Shown here: piece by piece, positions 1-6,080 of the stretch
How positions within the stretch are numbered: the first letter of the stretch is position 1
Layout: the number at the start of each line of letters is the position of its first letter
Source of the DNA: Nocardioides sp.
GTDB lineage: Bacteria; Actinomycetota; Actinomycetes; Propionibacteriales; Nocardioidaceae
DNA length: 8,046 bases
NCBI GenBank assembly: GCA_030145945.1
Contig: JASLDK010000251.1
Span: forward strand, 1 to 8,046
Direction: 5' to 3'
Notes under the pieces: model-generated
Seen by the model: only the letters and a program-made list of their open reading frames with translations
Told to the model about the DNA's origin: nothing
Database searches by the model: none
Translations under genes and position numbers: made by a program

Positions 1-442
1 TCGCGAACTCCCTGTGCCGCTGCGGCGGCAGCTGGCCCGCCACCGTGACGCCGGATCCGCGCACCTCACGCAGCCGCTGGGCGATCAGCTCGGCCTTGAT
101 CGGCTCGGTGTAGATCTCCTGCAGACGACGGGTGGCCTCGATCCCCTGCAGCCCGGCCACCTCGTCGAGCAGCGGCTGCGGGTCGTCGTACCGGGTCCAG
201 AGACCCTCGAGGTTGAGCACACCGAGACCGCCGTGGCGGCCGAAGTCGATGGCGGTCCTCGGCGACATCACCGAGTCCATCGGGGCAGCGAGGATCGGCA
301 GACCGAACCGGTAGGCGTCGATCTGCCACTCGACGCTGACCTCCTCGGGGTCGCGGGTGCGCCGGGACGGCACGATCGCGATGTCGTCGAAGGAGTACGC
401 CGTGCGGGCCCGCTTGGCGCGGCCGATCTCGATGTCGCTCAC
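1..442 (-). CDS. guaB3: GuaB3 family IMP dehydrogenase-related protein, N-terminal part
   Basis: Only the first 147 codons are in the window; the gene runs off the left edge. The visible protein begins (V/M)SDIEIGRAKRARTAYSF and continues with DDIAIVPSRRTRDPEEV, WQIDAYRFGLPILAAPMDSVMSP and GRHGGLGVLNLEGLW. This matches the start of the actinobacterial GuaB3 paralogue (Mycobacterium tuberculosis Rv3410c type) rather than a true GuaB: the IVPSRRTR and GLGVLN-EGL segments are typical of it, and no CBS pair follows the first barrel strands in the visible part. GuaB3 is a TIM-barrel relative of IMP/GMP dehydrogenases; its exact reaction was long unclear, and the region where the catalytic Cys loop would lie is outside the window. 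The start is GTG at 440-442, chosen because the family homology begins there and a TACCCT hexamer lies six bases before it. The uma2 gene ends 37 bases upstream, so guaB3 may be read both from its own promoter and by read-through. Confidence 0.9.
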   Translation of the reverse strand, partial: MSDIEIGRAKRARTAYSFDDIAIVPSRRTRDPEEVSVEWQIDAYRFGLPILAAPMDSVMSPRTAIDFGRHGGLGVLNLEGLWTRYDDPQPLLDEVAGLQGIEATRRLQEIYTEPIKAELIAQRLREVRGSGVTVAGQLPPQRHREFA

Positions 443-448
443 CCGAGC

Positions 449-454
449 AGGGTA
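449..454 (-). promoter_or_regulatory. Candidate -10 element of guaB3 (leaderless start)
   Basis: On the minus strand TACCCT is followed by six bases (GCTCGG) and then the GTG start. This fits the actinobacterial TANNNT -10 rule with transcription starting at or next to the first base of the start codon. No Shine-Dalgarno sequence stands before this GTG, and no good -35 hexamer is visible. The call is inferred from spacing. Confidence 0.45.
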
Positions 455-479
455 TCGGCAGGGGGCGCGGAGCCGACGT

Positions 480-1046
480 TCAGCGCAGGATCGCGGCCAG
501 GTTGACGGTCGCGACGCCGTGGCCACCGACGCGTACGTCGACGACCGGGCTCGCGTGATCGATGGTTGCCACGAGCGCCCAGCGACCTTCGACGTTCTCC
601 TGGACCTCGATGGTGCGGGCATCCACATCAACCACCCAGTACTGGCTGATCCCGGCCTCGGCGTACTCAGGACCCTTGCGAAGCAGGTCCTCTCGCCTCG
701 TGGACGGCGACAGCACCTCCGCAACCAGGATCGGTGTCTTCCTGATCGGAATCTCGTCCGGCGGTTCCGCATCGAACACGATGACGTCCGGCAGACGTTC
801 CCGGTTGCGCGGGAGAGTGATGCTGGCCGCCTCGCCGACCCGGCAGCCGGGCAGCGCTTCTTCGAGCAGATTGGCAAGCCGACGGGAGGCAACCTGATGA
901 CTCCACCGGGCACCGGTGGGGCTCATGACAACCACCCCGTCGACCCATTCCGCACGCGGATGTTCGGGCAGGGCCTGGTAGTCCTCGTACGACATGGGAA
1001 TGCGCAGCAGCGTTTCCACGAGTTCTCCAACGGGTTCGGCAGACAC
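480..1046 (-). CDS. Uma2 family (DUF820) putative PD-(D/E)XK nuclease-fold protein
   Basis: The 188-residue protein has the hallmarks of the Uma2/DUF820 family, a restriction-endonuclease-like fold found as scattered single genes, often in many copies, in actinobacteria and cyanobacteria. From the chosen start, RAEWVDGVVVMSP (about residues 31-43) holds the family Glu, PDVIVF supplies the catalytic-type Asp (D87), VAEVLSPSTRRED supplies the Glu (E110), and the Lys of LLRKGPEYAEAGISQYWVVD (K124) follows. All expected active-site positions look intact, so this is not an obvious pseudogene. The start is GTG at 1044-1046, because a strong GGAAGGAG lies seven bases upstream; an in-frame ATG at 1085 would add 13 residues with no family similarity and no good ribosome binding site. 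The gene sits between guaB and guaB3, which are normally adjacent in actinobacteria, so it looks like an insertion into a conserved pair. Substrate and biological role are unknown. Confidence 0.85.
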   Translation of the reverse strand: MSAEPVGELVETLLRIPMSYEDYQALPEHPRAEWVDGVVVMSPTGARWSHQVASRRLANLLEEALPGCRVGEAASITLPRNRERLPDVIVFDAEPPDEIPIRKTPILVAEVLSPSTRREDLLRKGPEYAEAGISQYWVVDVDARTIEVQENVEGRWALVATIDHASPVVDVRVGGHGVATVNLAAILR

Positions 1047-1053
1047 ATCGGTG

Positions 1054-1061
1054 CTCCTTCC
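1054..1061 (-). promoter_or_regulatory. Ribosome binding site of the Uma2 gene
   Basis: GGAAGGAG on the minus strand lies seven bases before the GTG at 1046. It is the strongest Shine-Dalgarno match around this gene and decides the start in favour of GTG 1046 over ATG 1085. Confidence 0.75.
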
Positions 1062-1110
1062 ATGATGGACCCGAGAGCAGGTCATCAGGAAGTCAACCTC
1101 AGTTCGTCAG

Positions 1111-1133
1111 CCTGTGCTGGCGCCCTCCACAGG
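1111..1133 (-). terminator. Weak hairpin downstream of guaB
   Basis: CCTGTG at 1111-1116 pairs with CACAGG at 1128-1133 around an 11-base loop, five bases past the guaB stop codon. There is no T-run after it on the minus strand, so it is at best a weak or U-less terminator. The position just after guaB is the main argument for it. Confidence 0.25.
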
Positions 1134-1138
1134 ATGCG

Positions 1139-2638
1139 TCAACGGTGGTAGTTCGGCGCCTCGACGGTCATCTCGATGTCGTGCGGGTGGCTCTCCTTGA
1201 GCGAGGCGGAGGTGATCCGGACGAACCGGCCCTTCTCCTGCAGCTCGGGAACGGTGCGGGCGCCGACGTAGAACATCGACTGTGACAGGCCGCCGAGGAG
1301 CTGGTGGGCGACACCGGAGAGCGGGCCCTTGTAGGCGACCCGGCCCTCGATGCCCTCGGGGACGATCTTGTCGTCGCTGGTGACCTCGGCCTGGAAGTAG
1401 CGGTCCTTGGAGTAGGACTTCTTGCCGCGGCTCGACATGGCGCCCAGCGAGCCCATGCCGCGGTAGGCCTTGAACTGCTTGCCCTGGTGGAAGACGACCT
1501 CGCCGGGCGACTCCTCGCAGCCGGCGAGCATGGAGCCGATCATCACGGACTCGGCGCCGGCGACGATGGCCTTGGCGATGTCGCCGGACTGCTGGAGACC
1601 GCCGTCAGCGATGACGGGTACGCCGGCGGGGCCGGCCGCCAACGACGCCTCGTAGACAGCAGTGATCTGGGGGACGCCACAGCCGGTGACGACGCGCGTC
1701 GTACAGATCGAGCCCGGTCCGAAGCCGACCTTGACGGCGTCGGCGCCGGCGTCGACGAAGGCCTGGGCGCCCTCGCGGGTGGCGACGTTGCCGCCGATGA
1801 CCTGGACGTGCCTGGTGGCCGGGTCGGACTTGAGGCGGCGGACCATGTCGAGCAGGAGGGTGACGTGGCCGTGGGCGGTGTCGGCGACGAGGACGTCGAC
1901 GCCGGCCTCGATGAGGCCGGTCGCGCGCTCCCACGCGTCGCCGAAGTAGCCGATCGCGGCACCGACGAGCAGTCGGCCGTCGGCGTCCTTGGAGGCGAGC
2001 GGGAACTGCTCGGACTTCACGAAGTCCTTGACCGTGATCAGGCCGCCCAGGCGACCCTCGGGGTCGACCAACGGAAGCCGCTCGCGCTTGTGCTTGCGCA
2101 GCAGCATGTTGGCGTCGTCGCGGCTGATTCCCACCTCACCGGTGATCAGCGGCATCGGGGTCATCACCTCGTCGACCTTGGTGGTGGCCCACTCCGCGAC
2201 GGGGGTGAAGCGCAGGTCGCGGTTGGTGCAGATGCCGAGGAGACGGTTGTCGGTGTCGACGACGGGGAGGCCTGAGACCCGGTATTCACCGCAGATCCGA
2301 TCGAGGTCCTCGAGCGTCGCGTCCGGGCCGATGGTGACCGGGTTGGAGATGATCCCCGTCTGGGTCCGCTTGACGAGGTCGACCTGGTAGGCCTGCTCCT
2401 CGGCCGACAGGTTGCGGTGCAGGATGCCGATGCCGCCCTGGCGGGCCATCGCGATCGCCATCCGCGACTCGGTCACCGTGTCCATCGCGGCACTGATCAA
2501 CGGCGACCTCAACGAGATCTCGCGGGTCAACCGCGAGGTGGTGTCGATGTCGTCCGGCGCCAGGTCGGAATGACCGGGCAGCAGCAGGACGTCGTCGTAG
2601 GTGAGACCGAGCGCGGCGAGCTTGTCGGGGACCTCCAT
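1139..2638 (-). CDS. guaB: IMP dehydrogenase (inosine-5'-monophosphate dehydrogenase)
   Basis: GuaB oxidises IMP to XMP with NAD+, the committed and rate-limiting step of guanine nucleotide synthesis, in the cytoplasm. The 499-residue protein has the usual length and full architecture: N-terminal barrel start (LTYDDVLLLPG, residues 12-22; SAAMDTVTESRMA, 49-61), two CBS modules inserted at about 95-210 (ISNPVTIGPDATLED, GICTNRDLRF, EVMTPMPLI, GGLITVKDF), the NAD-site motif VADTAHGH (251-258), the catalytic loop GFGPGSICTTR with Cys312, the phosphate-binding IADGGL (343-348), YRGMGSLGAM (392-401), and the mobile flap KDRYFQ (Arg413-Tyr414). The start is ATG at 2636-2638, which gives the family N-terminus MEVPDKLAALGLTYDD; longer in-frame starts run into cydB. 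It begins 41 bases after the cydB stop, has a TACACT hexamer six bases before its ATG and no properly spaced Shine-Dalgarno sequence. It may therefore be transcribed on its own as a leaderless mRNA as well as by read-through from cydAB. Confidence 0.98.
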   Translation of the reverse strand: MEVPDKLAALGLTYDDVLLLPGHSDLAPDDIDTTSRLTREISLRSPLISAAMDTVTESRMAIAMARQGGIGILHRNLSAEEQAYQVDLVKRTQTGIISNPVTIGPDATLEDLDRICGEYRVSGLPVVDTDNRLLGICTNRDLRFTPVAEWATTKVDEVMTPMPLITGEVGISRDDANMLLRKHKRERLPLVDPEGRLGGLITVKDFVKSEQFPLASKDADGRLLVGAAIGYFGDAWERATGLIEAGVDVLVADTAHGHVTLLLDMVRRLKSDPATRHVQVIGGNVATREGAQAFVDAGADAVKVGFGPGSICTTRVVTGCGVPQITAVYEASLAAGPAGVPVIADGGLQQSGDIAKAIVAGAESVMIGSMLAGCEESPGEVVFHQGKQFKAYRGMGSLGAMSSRGKKSYSKDRYFQAEVTSDDKIVPEGIEGRVAYKGPLSGVAHQLLGGLSQSMFYVGARTVPELQEKGRFVRITSASLKESHPHDIEMTVEAPNYHR

Positions 2639-2644
2639 TCTCCG

Positions 2645-2650
2645 AGTGTA
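2645..2650 (-). promoter_or_regulatory. Candidate -10 element of guaB (leaderless start)
   Basis: On the minus strand TACACT is followed by CGGAGA and then the ATG at 2638, so the predicted transcription start coincides with the start codon. The GGAG inside the six-base gap is too close to the ATG to act as a normal Shine-Dalgarno sequence. No convincing -35 hexamer is visible. If correct, guaB can be expressed independently of the Rex-controlled cydAB promoter. Confidence 0.45.
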
Positions 2651-2679
2651 GGGCGTGATCGGGGTCACCCCAGGCCCGG

Positions 2680-3687
2680 TCAGTGGTCGGGGCGCGACCA
2701 CTCCTCCGACTGGGTGAGCTTGAACAGATAGGCGAGGGGCGGTACGACGAGCACGACCGCCAGACCGACCGCGACGAGCAACCCCTGCAGGGTGGCGGTG
2801 GCACCGGCCGCGTCCTCGATGGTGACGGTGTCGACGAGCAGCCAGGGATACTGACCGACGCCCCATCCGGACACCACCGCGGCGACGGCGACGACGGCGG
2901 TGAGCCGCGAGACGGCGTACCTCCTGGTCCAGAGAAGGACCATGGTGGCAGCCCCGGCGAGACCGGCAACGATGACCAAGGGGGCGGCGCGGCCCTCGAG
3001 CCCGGCAGCCAGGGTCGGCGCGTCGTGCTCGAGTGGAACGAGGGCGGCGAAGACCGCTGTCCCGGTCAGCGCGCCGACACCGAGCGCTCGGACCCGAAGG
3101 TCGGCCGCGAGGCGTGCCTGACCGCTGCGGGCGGCATCGGCGACGAGGAAGGTGCCGGCAAGGAAGGCGCAGGTGCCGACGGCGATCACGCCGCCGAACA
3201 GCGAGGTCGGGTTCAGCCAGCTCCCCCAGAGGTCACCGGTGCCGTCGAGCGGGACCCGGCCGGAGGCGATCGCGCCGGCGACGGTGCCGAGGAAGAACGG
3301 CGTGATGATGCTGGACGCGGCGAAGACGATCCCGAAGAGCCGCGCCTGCGCGAGGGTCTCGGAGTACTTCCGGAACGCGAAGCTCGCTCCCCGTAGGACG
3401 ATGCCGAGCAGTGCGAACATCAACGGCAGGACCAGGGTCGACATGGCGGCAGCGAAGGCTTCGGGGAACGCCGTCCACCAGATCACCAGGACATAGATCA
3501 GCCAGACGTGGTTGGCCTCCCAGACCGGTCCGATGCTGTGGTCAACGAGGGTGCGCAGTTCGGCACCGCGACGGGCATTGCCGGCGGTGAGGTCGAAGAA
3601 GCCGGAACCGAAGTCGGCGCCCCCGAGCACGGCGTACGCGATGACGCCGACGAAGAGGGCCGCGGCGACGGCGAGTTCGAGGGTCAC
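2680..3687 (-). CDS. cydB: Cytochrome bd-type quinol oxidase subunit II
   Basis: CydB is the membrane subunit that partners CydA in the cytochrome bd-type terminal oxidase, which oxidises quinol and reduces oxygen to water. The 335-residue protein is highly hydrophobic with about eight or nine likely membrane helices. Family motifs are visible: VLGGADFGSGFFDL (residues 20-33, counterpart of the GFDMG region), GPVWEANHVWLI (53-64), SIITPFFLGTVAGAIASG (126-143) with the following extracytoplasmic segment, and GWGVGQYPWLL (274-284) near the C-terminus. The start is GTG at 3685-3687, because GGAGGT lies seven bases upstream and the family N-terminus begins there; the longer in-frame extension to 3975 is cydA sequence. 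The GTG overlaps the cydA TGA by four bases (GTGA), which implies translational coupling and equal subunit synthesis. No small CydX-like gene or cydDC transporter genes follow; guaB starts 41 bases downstream. Confidence 0.95.
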   Translation of the reverse strand: MTLELAVAAALFVGVIAYAVLGGADFGSGFFDLTAGNARRGAELRTLVDHSIGPVWEANHVWLIYVLVIWWTAFPEAFAAAMSTLVLPLMFALLGIVLRGASFAFRKYSETLAQARLFGIVFAASSIITPFFLGTVAGAIASGRVPLDGTGDLWGSWLNPTSLFGGVIAVGTCAFLAGTFLVADAARSGQARLAADLRVRALGVGALTGTAVFAALVPLEHDAPTLAAGLEGRAAPLVIVAGLAGAATMVLLWTRRYAVSRLTAVVAVAAVVSGWGVGQYPWLLVDTVTIEDAAGATATLQGLLVAVGLAVVLVVPPLAYLFKLTQSEEWSRPDH

Positions 3688-5075
3688 GAGGAGACCTCCG
3701 GGGCATACGGGCTCGGGAGGTCGGCATCGCCGGCCCGCCACCGTCGCGCCATGGAGCGGAGTACGACGACCGCGCCGGCCGTCATCGCGGAATAGACGAC
3801 CACGCTGATCCCGAGCAGCCACCACAGGCCGGCGGTGTAGTCGCCGACGGCGTCGGTGGTGCGCAGGACGTCGTAGACGACCCAGGGCTGACGGCCCACC
3901 TCGGTCGCGATCCAACCGGCCTCGAGAGCGACCACTGCGAGCGGACCGGCGACGGCCGCGAAGCGCAGGAACCAACGCTTCTCCAGCAGGTCCTTGCCCC
4001 GCCGTCGCAGGAACCAGAAGAGCACGACGACACCGGCCAGCAGGGTGCCGATCCCGACCATCGTCTGGAACGCCAGGTGCGTCATGTTGACCGGCGGATG
4101 GTTCTCCGCGGGGATCTCGTCCAGCGCCGGGACCGGCTTGTCGAAGGAGTTCATCGCGATCAGCGAACCCAGGTAGGGGATGTCGATCGAGCCCTTCACC
4201 TCGCCGTCGATCAGCACTCCCCCGAGCCGCAACGGCGAGGGACTCTCACTCGTCTCCGCCAACTCGAAGGCCGCCAGCTTCGCGGGCTGTCGCTCGTCGA
4301 GACCGAGCCCGAGGATGTGGCCCATGAAGGGTTGGGTCACGGCGGCGACGGACGCGAACACGAACGGGACCATGAACCCCAGGCGGTGGTGCGGATCTCG
4401 TCGTCCGCGCAGCATGCCGACGGCGTACACCCCTGCGACGGAGAAGCCGGTGAGCATGTAGGCGCCCACCCACATGTGGGCGAACTGGAGGAACGCGTGC
4501 TGGTTGAACAGCACCTTCCACGGCTCGACATCGGTGACCTGGCCGTCGACGATCCGGAAGCCGGTCGGCACGTTCATCCACGCGTTGACCGCGAGCACGC
4601 AGTAGGCGCCCATGATCCCGGTGATGGCCATCGGCAGGACCATCAGCACGTGTCGCTTGGCGGGCATCCGGCCCCAGCCGTAGAGGTAGATGCCGAGGAA
4701 GATCGCCTCGAGGAAGAAGGCGAGGCCCTCGAAGGCGAAGGGCAGTCCGAGCACGTCGCCGTAGGTCCCCATCAGACCGGGCCAGAGGATGCCCATCTCG
4801 AAGCTGAGCACGGTTCCGGAGACGGCACCGTTCGCGAAGAGGACGGCGGACACCTTGGCCCAGCGCTTGGCGAGCCCGAGCGCGACGGGGTCGTCGCGAC
4901 GGATGCCGCGCAGGTGCATCACGAAGATCATCGCCGGGAAGGCCACGCCGAAGCAGGCGATCACGATGTGCCAGCCAAGGGAGAGGGCCATCTGCTCGCG
5001 GGCCGGGAGGAGTCCGGCCGGCTCGGCGTCGGTGGCGAGACGGGTCAGGGCGGTGACGACATTGCTGGTCAGCAC
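3684..5075 (-). CDS. cydA: Cytochrome bd-type quinol oxidase subunit I
   Basis: CydA carries the haems and the quinol site of the bd-type oxidase in the cytoplasmic membrane. The 463-residue protein has about nine likely membrane helices. Expected haem ligands are present: His36 in SLGWH (E. coli His19), His200 in FAHMW (His186) and Met339 in FQTMVG (Met393). The quinol-loop start RQPAKLAAFE keeps the Lys266 and Glu271 pair (Lys252/Glu257 in E. coli), and GRQPW (394-398) is intact. The loop itself is short, about 60 residues from Lys266 to the next helix, so this is a short-Q-loop type related to CioA-like enzymes. Two differences from E. coli are visible: FEGLAFFLE puts the two conserved Glu seven residues apart instead of eight, and Arg391 is replaced by Gln337. 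The start is GTG at 5073-5075, six bases after a TACGTT hexamer; an internal ATG (residue 29) would remove the segment before the first helix. A perfect Rex operator lies 16 bases upstream, so expression should rise when NADH accumulates under low oxygen. Confidence 0.95.
   Translation of the reverse strand: MLTSNVVTALTRLATDAEPAGLLPAREQMALSLGWHIVIACFGVAFPAMIFVMHLRGIRRDDPVALGLAKRWAKVSAVLFANGAVSGTVLSFEMGILWPGLMGTYGDVLGLPFAFEGLAFFLEAIFLGIYLYGWGRMPAKRHVLMVLPMAITGIMGAYCVLAVNAWMNVPTGFRIVDGQVTDVEPWKVLFNQHAFLQFAHMWVGAYMLTGFSVAGVYAVGMLRGRRDPHHRLGFMVPFVFASVAAVTQPFMGHILGLGLDERQPAKLAAFELAETSESPSPLRLGGVLIDGEVKGSIDIPYLGSLIAMNSFDKPVPALDEIPAENHPPVNMTHLAFQTMVGIGTLLAGVVVLFWFLRRRGKDLLEKRWFLRFAAVAGPLAVVALEAGWIATEVGRQPWVVYDVLRTTDAVGDYTAGLWWLLGISVVVYSAMTAGAVVVLRSMARRWRAGDADLPSPYAPEVSS
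3694..3699 (-). promoter_or_regulatory. Ribosome binding site of cydB
   Basis: GGAGGT on the minus strand lies inside the 3' end of cydA, seven bases before the cydB GTG at 3687. It fixes the cydB start at the GTG that overlaps the cydA stop. Confidence 0.85.
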
Positions 5076-5081
5076 GCTTCG

Positions 5082-5109
5082 AACGTACGCCTTGTGAATG
5101 CATTCACAA
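5082..5109 (-). promoter_or_regulatory. Candidate cydA promoter overlapping the Rex operator
   Basis: On the minus strand TTGTGA (5104-5109) and TACGTT (5082-5087) are spaced 16 bases apart and resemble -35 and -10 hexamers. TACGTT is followed by six bases and then the cydA GTG, so the transcript would be leaderless. The -35 hexamer is itself the left half of the Rex operator, so bound Rex should block RNA polymerase directly. This is inferred from sequence and spacing. Confidence 0.55.
5092..5109. promoter_or_regulatory. Rex operator (redox-sensing repressor binding site)
   Basis: TTGTGAATGCATTCACAA is a perfect 18-base palindrome and an exact match to the known Rex consensus TTGTGAA-N4-TTCACAA. 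In Streptomyces and other Gram-positive bacteria Rex binds such sites upstream of cyd and other respiratory genes at low NADH/NAD+ and releases them when NADH rises. Here it lies 16 bases upstream of the cydA start codon and is the only such site seen in the window. The rex gene itself is not in the window. Confidence 0.93.
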
Positions 5110-5179
5110 AGTCGGCGGCAGTGTCACTCTCGCCACACAACCCGCCTGAGGACGGGGACTTCTCCGAGAGGCCCGCGCC

Positions 5180-6040
5180 TCAGCGACGGATCTCGGCCAG
5201 CGCGATCCTGACCGTGAGCGAGTCGCCCGCCATCCGGATCCGACCGCGCATCCCGGCCGCCAGCACCATCGGCAGCACCGCCTTCGTGTCCGACGGAGCC
5301 GTCAGCACGATCTCCTCAGCGCCCGCCGAACGAGCCGCCCGCGCCACGTCGGCGAGCAGGCGGGTGCCGACACCGCGTCGATGCCAGGCCGGATCGACCC
5401 ACAGGTCCACCGGCCACGGATGGTCGCCCTCGGCGGCAGTGAACTCCGCCCGGCCCGCGACCTTCCCGGCAGCCAGCGCCGAGACCACCGCGCCGGTCGT
5501 CACGAAGTCGGGATGGCGTGCGCCCTGTTGCTGAGGACTCGGGGCGGCCTGAGCAGCGAGGACCTCGCCGAGAAGGTCGGCCAGGGCTGCGGCGCGAGCA
5601 CGTTCGGTCGGCGTGAAGGGCGTGTCCCGTCGCACCTGGATGGTGGTGAGGCCACCGATCGCGATCTCCAGGACGTCCTCCGCCCCCTCTCCAGGGGCGA
5701 TGTCGGCATCGAAGAGGCGGGCGACGACGTCGGGGAAGCTCGCCGGCTGCGCGACGATCGCCCGCACCGCCTGGACGTAGCGCGTCGGCTGGTCCTCGAG
5801 CGCCGCCGTCGAGACCGGACGTGCGGACACCGTCGTGCCTCCCGCGCCGTCGACGAGCGCCCGCAACTGCTCGACCGACCAGTCCTGCGGGACCTGCAGC
5901 ACGAGCTCGTCGGTGACCGACGTGTCCTCGGGGAAGACCTGGACGGTCTGGATGTTCACGCCCGCGCGGCCGCACGCGGCCGCCAACTCGGCCCGCGCCC
6001 CGGGGCGGTCGGGCAGTCCGGCACGCACACGCCACAACAT
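5180..6040 (-). CDS. ACT domain-containing GNAT family N-acetyltransferase
   Basis: This 286-residue soluble protein joins two recognisable modules. Residues 1 to about 72 (MLWRVRAGLPDRPGARAELAAACGRAGVNI, then VTDELVLQVP) look like an ACT domain, a small-molecule (often amino acid) binding fold. Residues about 180 to 285 are a GNAT acetyltransferase domain: DLWVDPAWHRRGVGTRLLADVARAA (212-236) contains the acetyl-CoA pyrophosphate-binding RRGVGT (221-226), followed by a typical LTAPSDTKAVLPMVLAAGM strand-helix. The middle part, about 85-165, is a helix-rich conserved-looking stretch that I cannot name, followed by a Gln/Pro/Ala-rich linker. An ACT-GNAT fusion suggests ligand-controlled acetylation of a protein or small molecule; the substrate is unknown. 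The start is ATG at 6038-6040, because earlier in-frame codons run back through the groEL terminator and the ACT homology begins here. A CATAGT hexamer lies six bases upstream and no good Shine-Dalgarno sequence is seen. The gene stands alone between the groEL terminator and the Rex-controlled cydAB operon. Confidence 0.85.
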   Translation of the reverse strand: MLWRVRAGLPDRPGARAELAAACGRAGVNIQTVQVFPEDTSVTDELVLQVPQDWSVEQLRALVDGAGGTTVSARPVSTAALEDQPTRYVQAVRAIVAQPASFPDVVARLFDADIAPGEGAEDVLEIAIGGLTTIQVRRDTPFTPTERARAAALADLLGEVLAAQAAPSPQQQGARHPDFVTTGAVVSALAAGKVAGRAEFTAAEGDHPWPVDLWVDPAWHRRGVGTRLLADVARAARSAGAEEIVLTAPSDTKAVLPMVLAAGMRGRIRMAGDSLTVRIALAEIRR

Positions 6041-6046
6041 GCGCCC

Positions 6047-6052
6047 ACTATG
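6047..6052 (-). promoter_or_regulatory. Possible -10 element of the ACT-GNAT gene
   Basis: CATAGT on the minus strand matches four of six positions of TATAAT and is followed by exactly six bases and the ATG at 6040, the same spacing seen at guaB3, guaB and cydA. It lies just past the T-run of the groEL terminator, where a new promoter would be expected. The hexamer is weaker than the other three and no -35 is seen. Confidence 0.3.
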
Positions 6053-6080
6053 CCGCAGCGACCCAGCGCTGCGCGACGAG

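Noticed and set aside
357..1151. 264-codon plus-strand frame over the Uma2 gene
   Set aside because: The minus-strand frame has clear Uma2 motifs and a strong ribosome binding site; the plus-strand frame has neither.
1304..2275. 323-codon open frame on the plus strand
   Set aside because: It lies entirely antisense to guaB, has low-complexity Gly/Ala/Asp/Val composition and resembles no family. It is a shadow frame.
2653..2680. Small GGGG-TGA-CCCC hairpin in the cydB-guaB spacer as a terminator
   Set aside because: Only a four-pair core stem with a three-base loop and no T-run. It is too weak to call.
2639..2866. 76-residue N-terminal extension of guaB
   Set aside because: It overlaps cydB, is Arg-rich without family similarity, and the ATG at 2638 gives the normal IMP dehydrogenase N-terminus.
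3688..3975. 96-residue N-terminal extension of cydB
   Set aside because: This segment is the 3' end of cydA in another frame. The GTG at 3687 has a good ribosome binding site and begins the CydB homology.
5111..5179. Possible terminator between the GNAT gene and cydA (CTCTCG at 5127-5132 with CGAGAG at 5165-5170)
   Set aside because: Six pairs across a 32-base gap with only a weak inner CCCG/CGGG pairing and no T-run. Not supported as a terminator.
4077..5534. 485-codon open frame on the plus strand
   Set aside because: It is antisense to cydA and runs into the GNAT gene. The translation is rich in Gly, His, Glu, Asp and Arg, with no domain or ribosome binding site, as expected from the complementary strand of GC-rich coding DNA.
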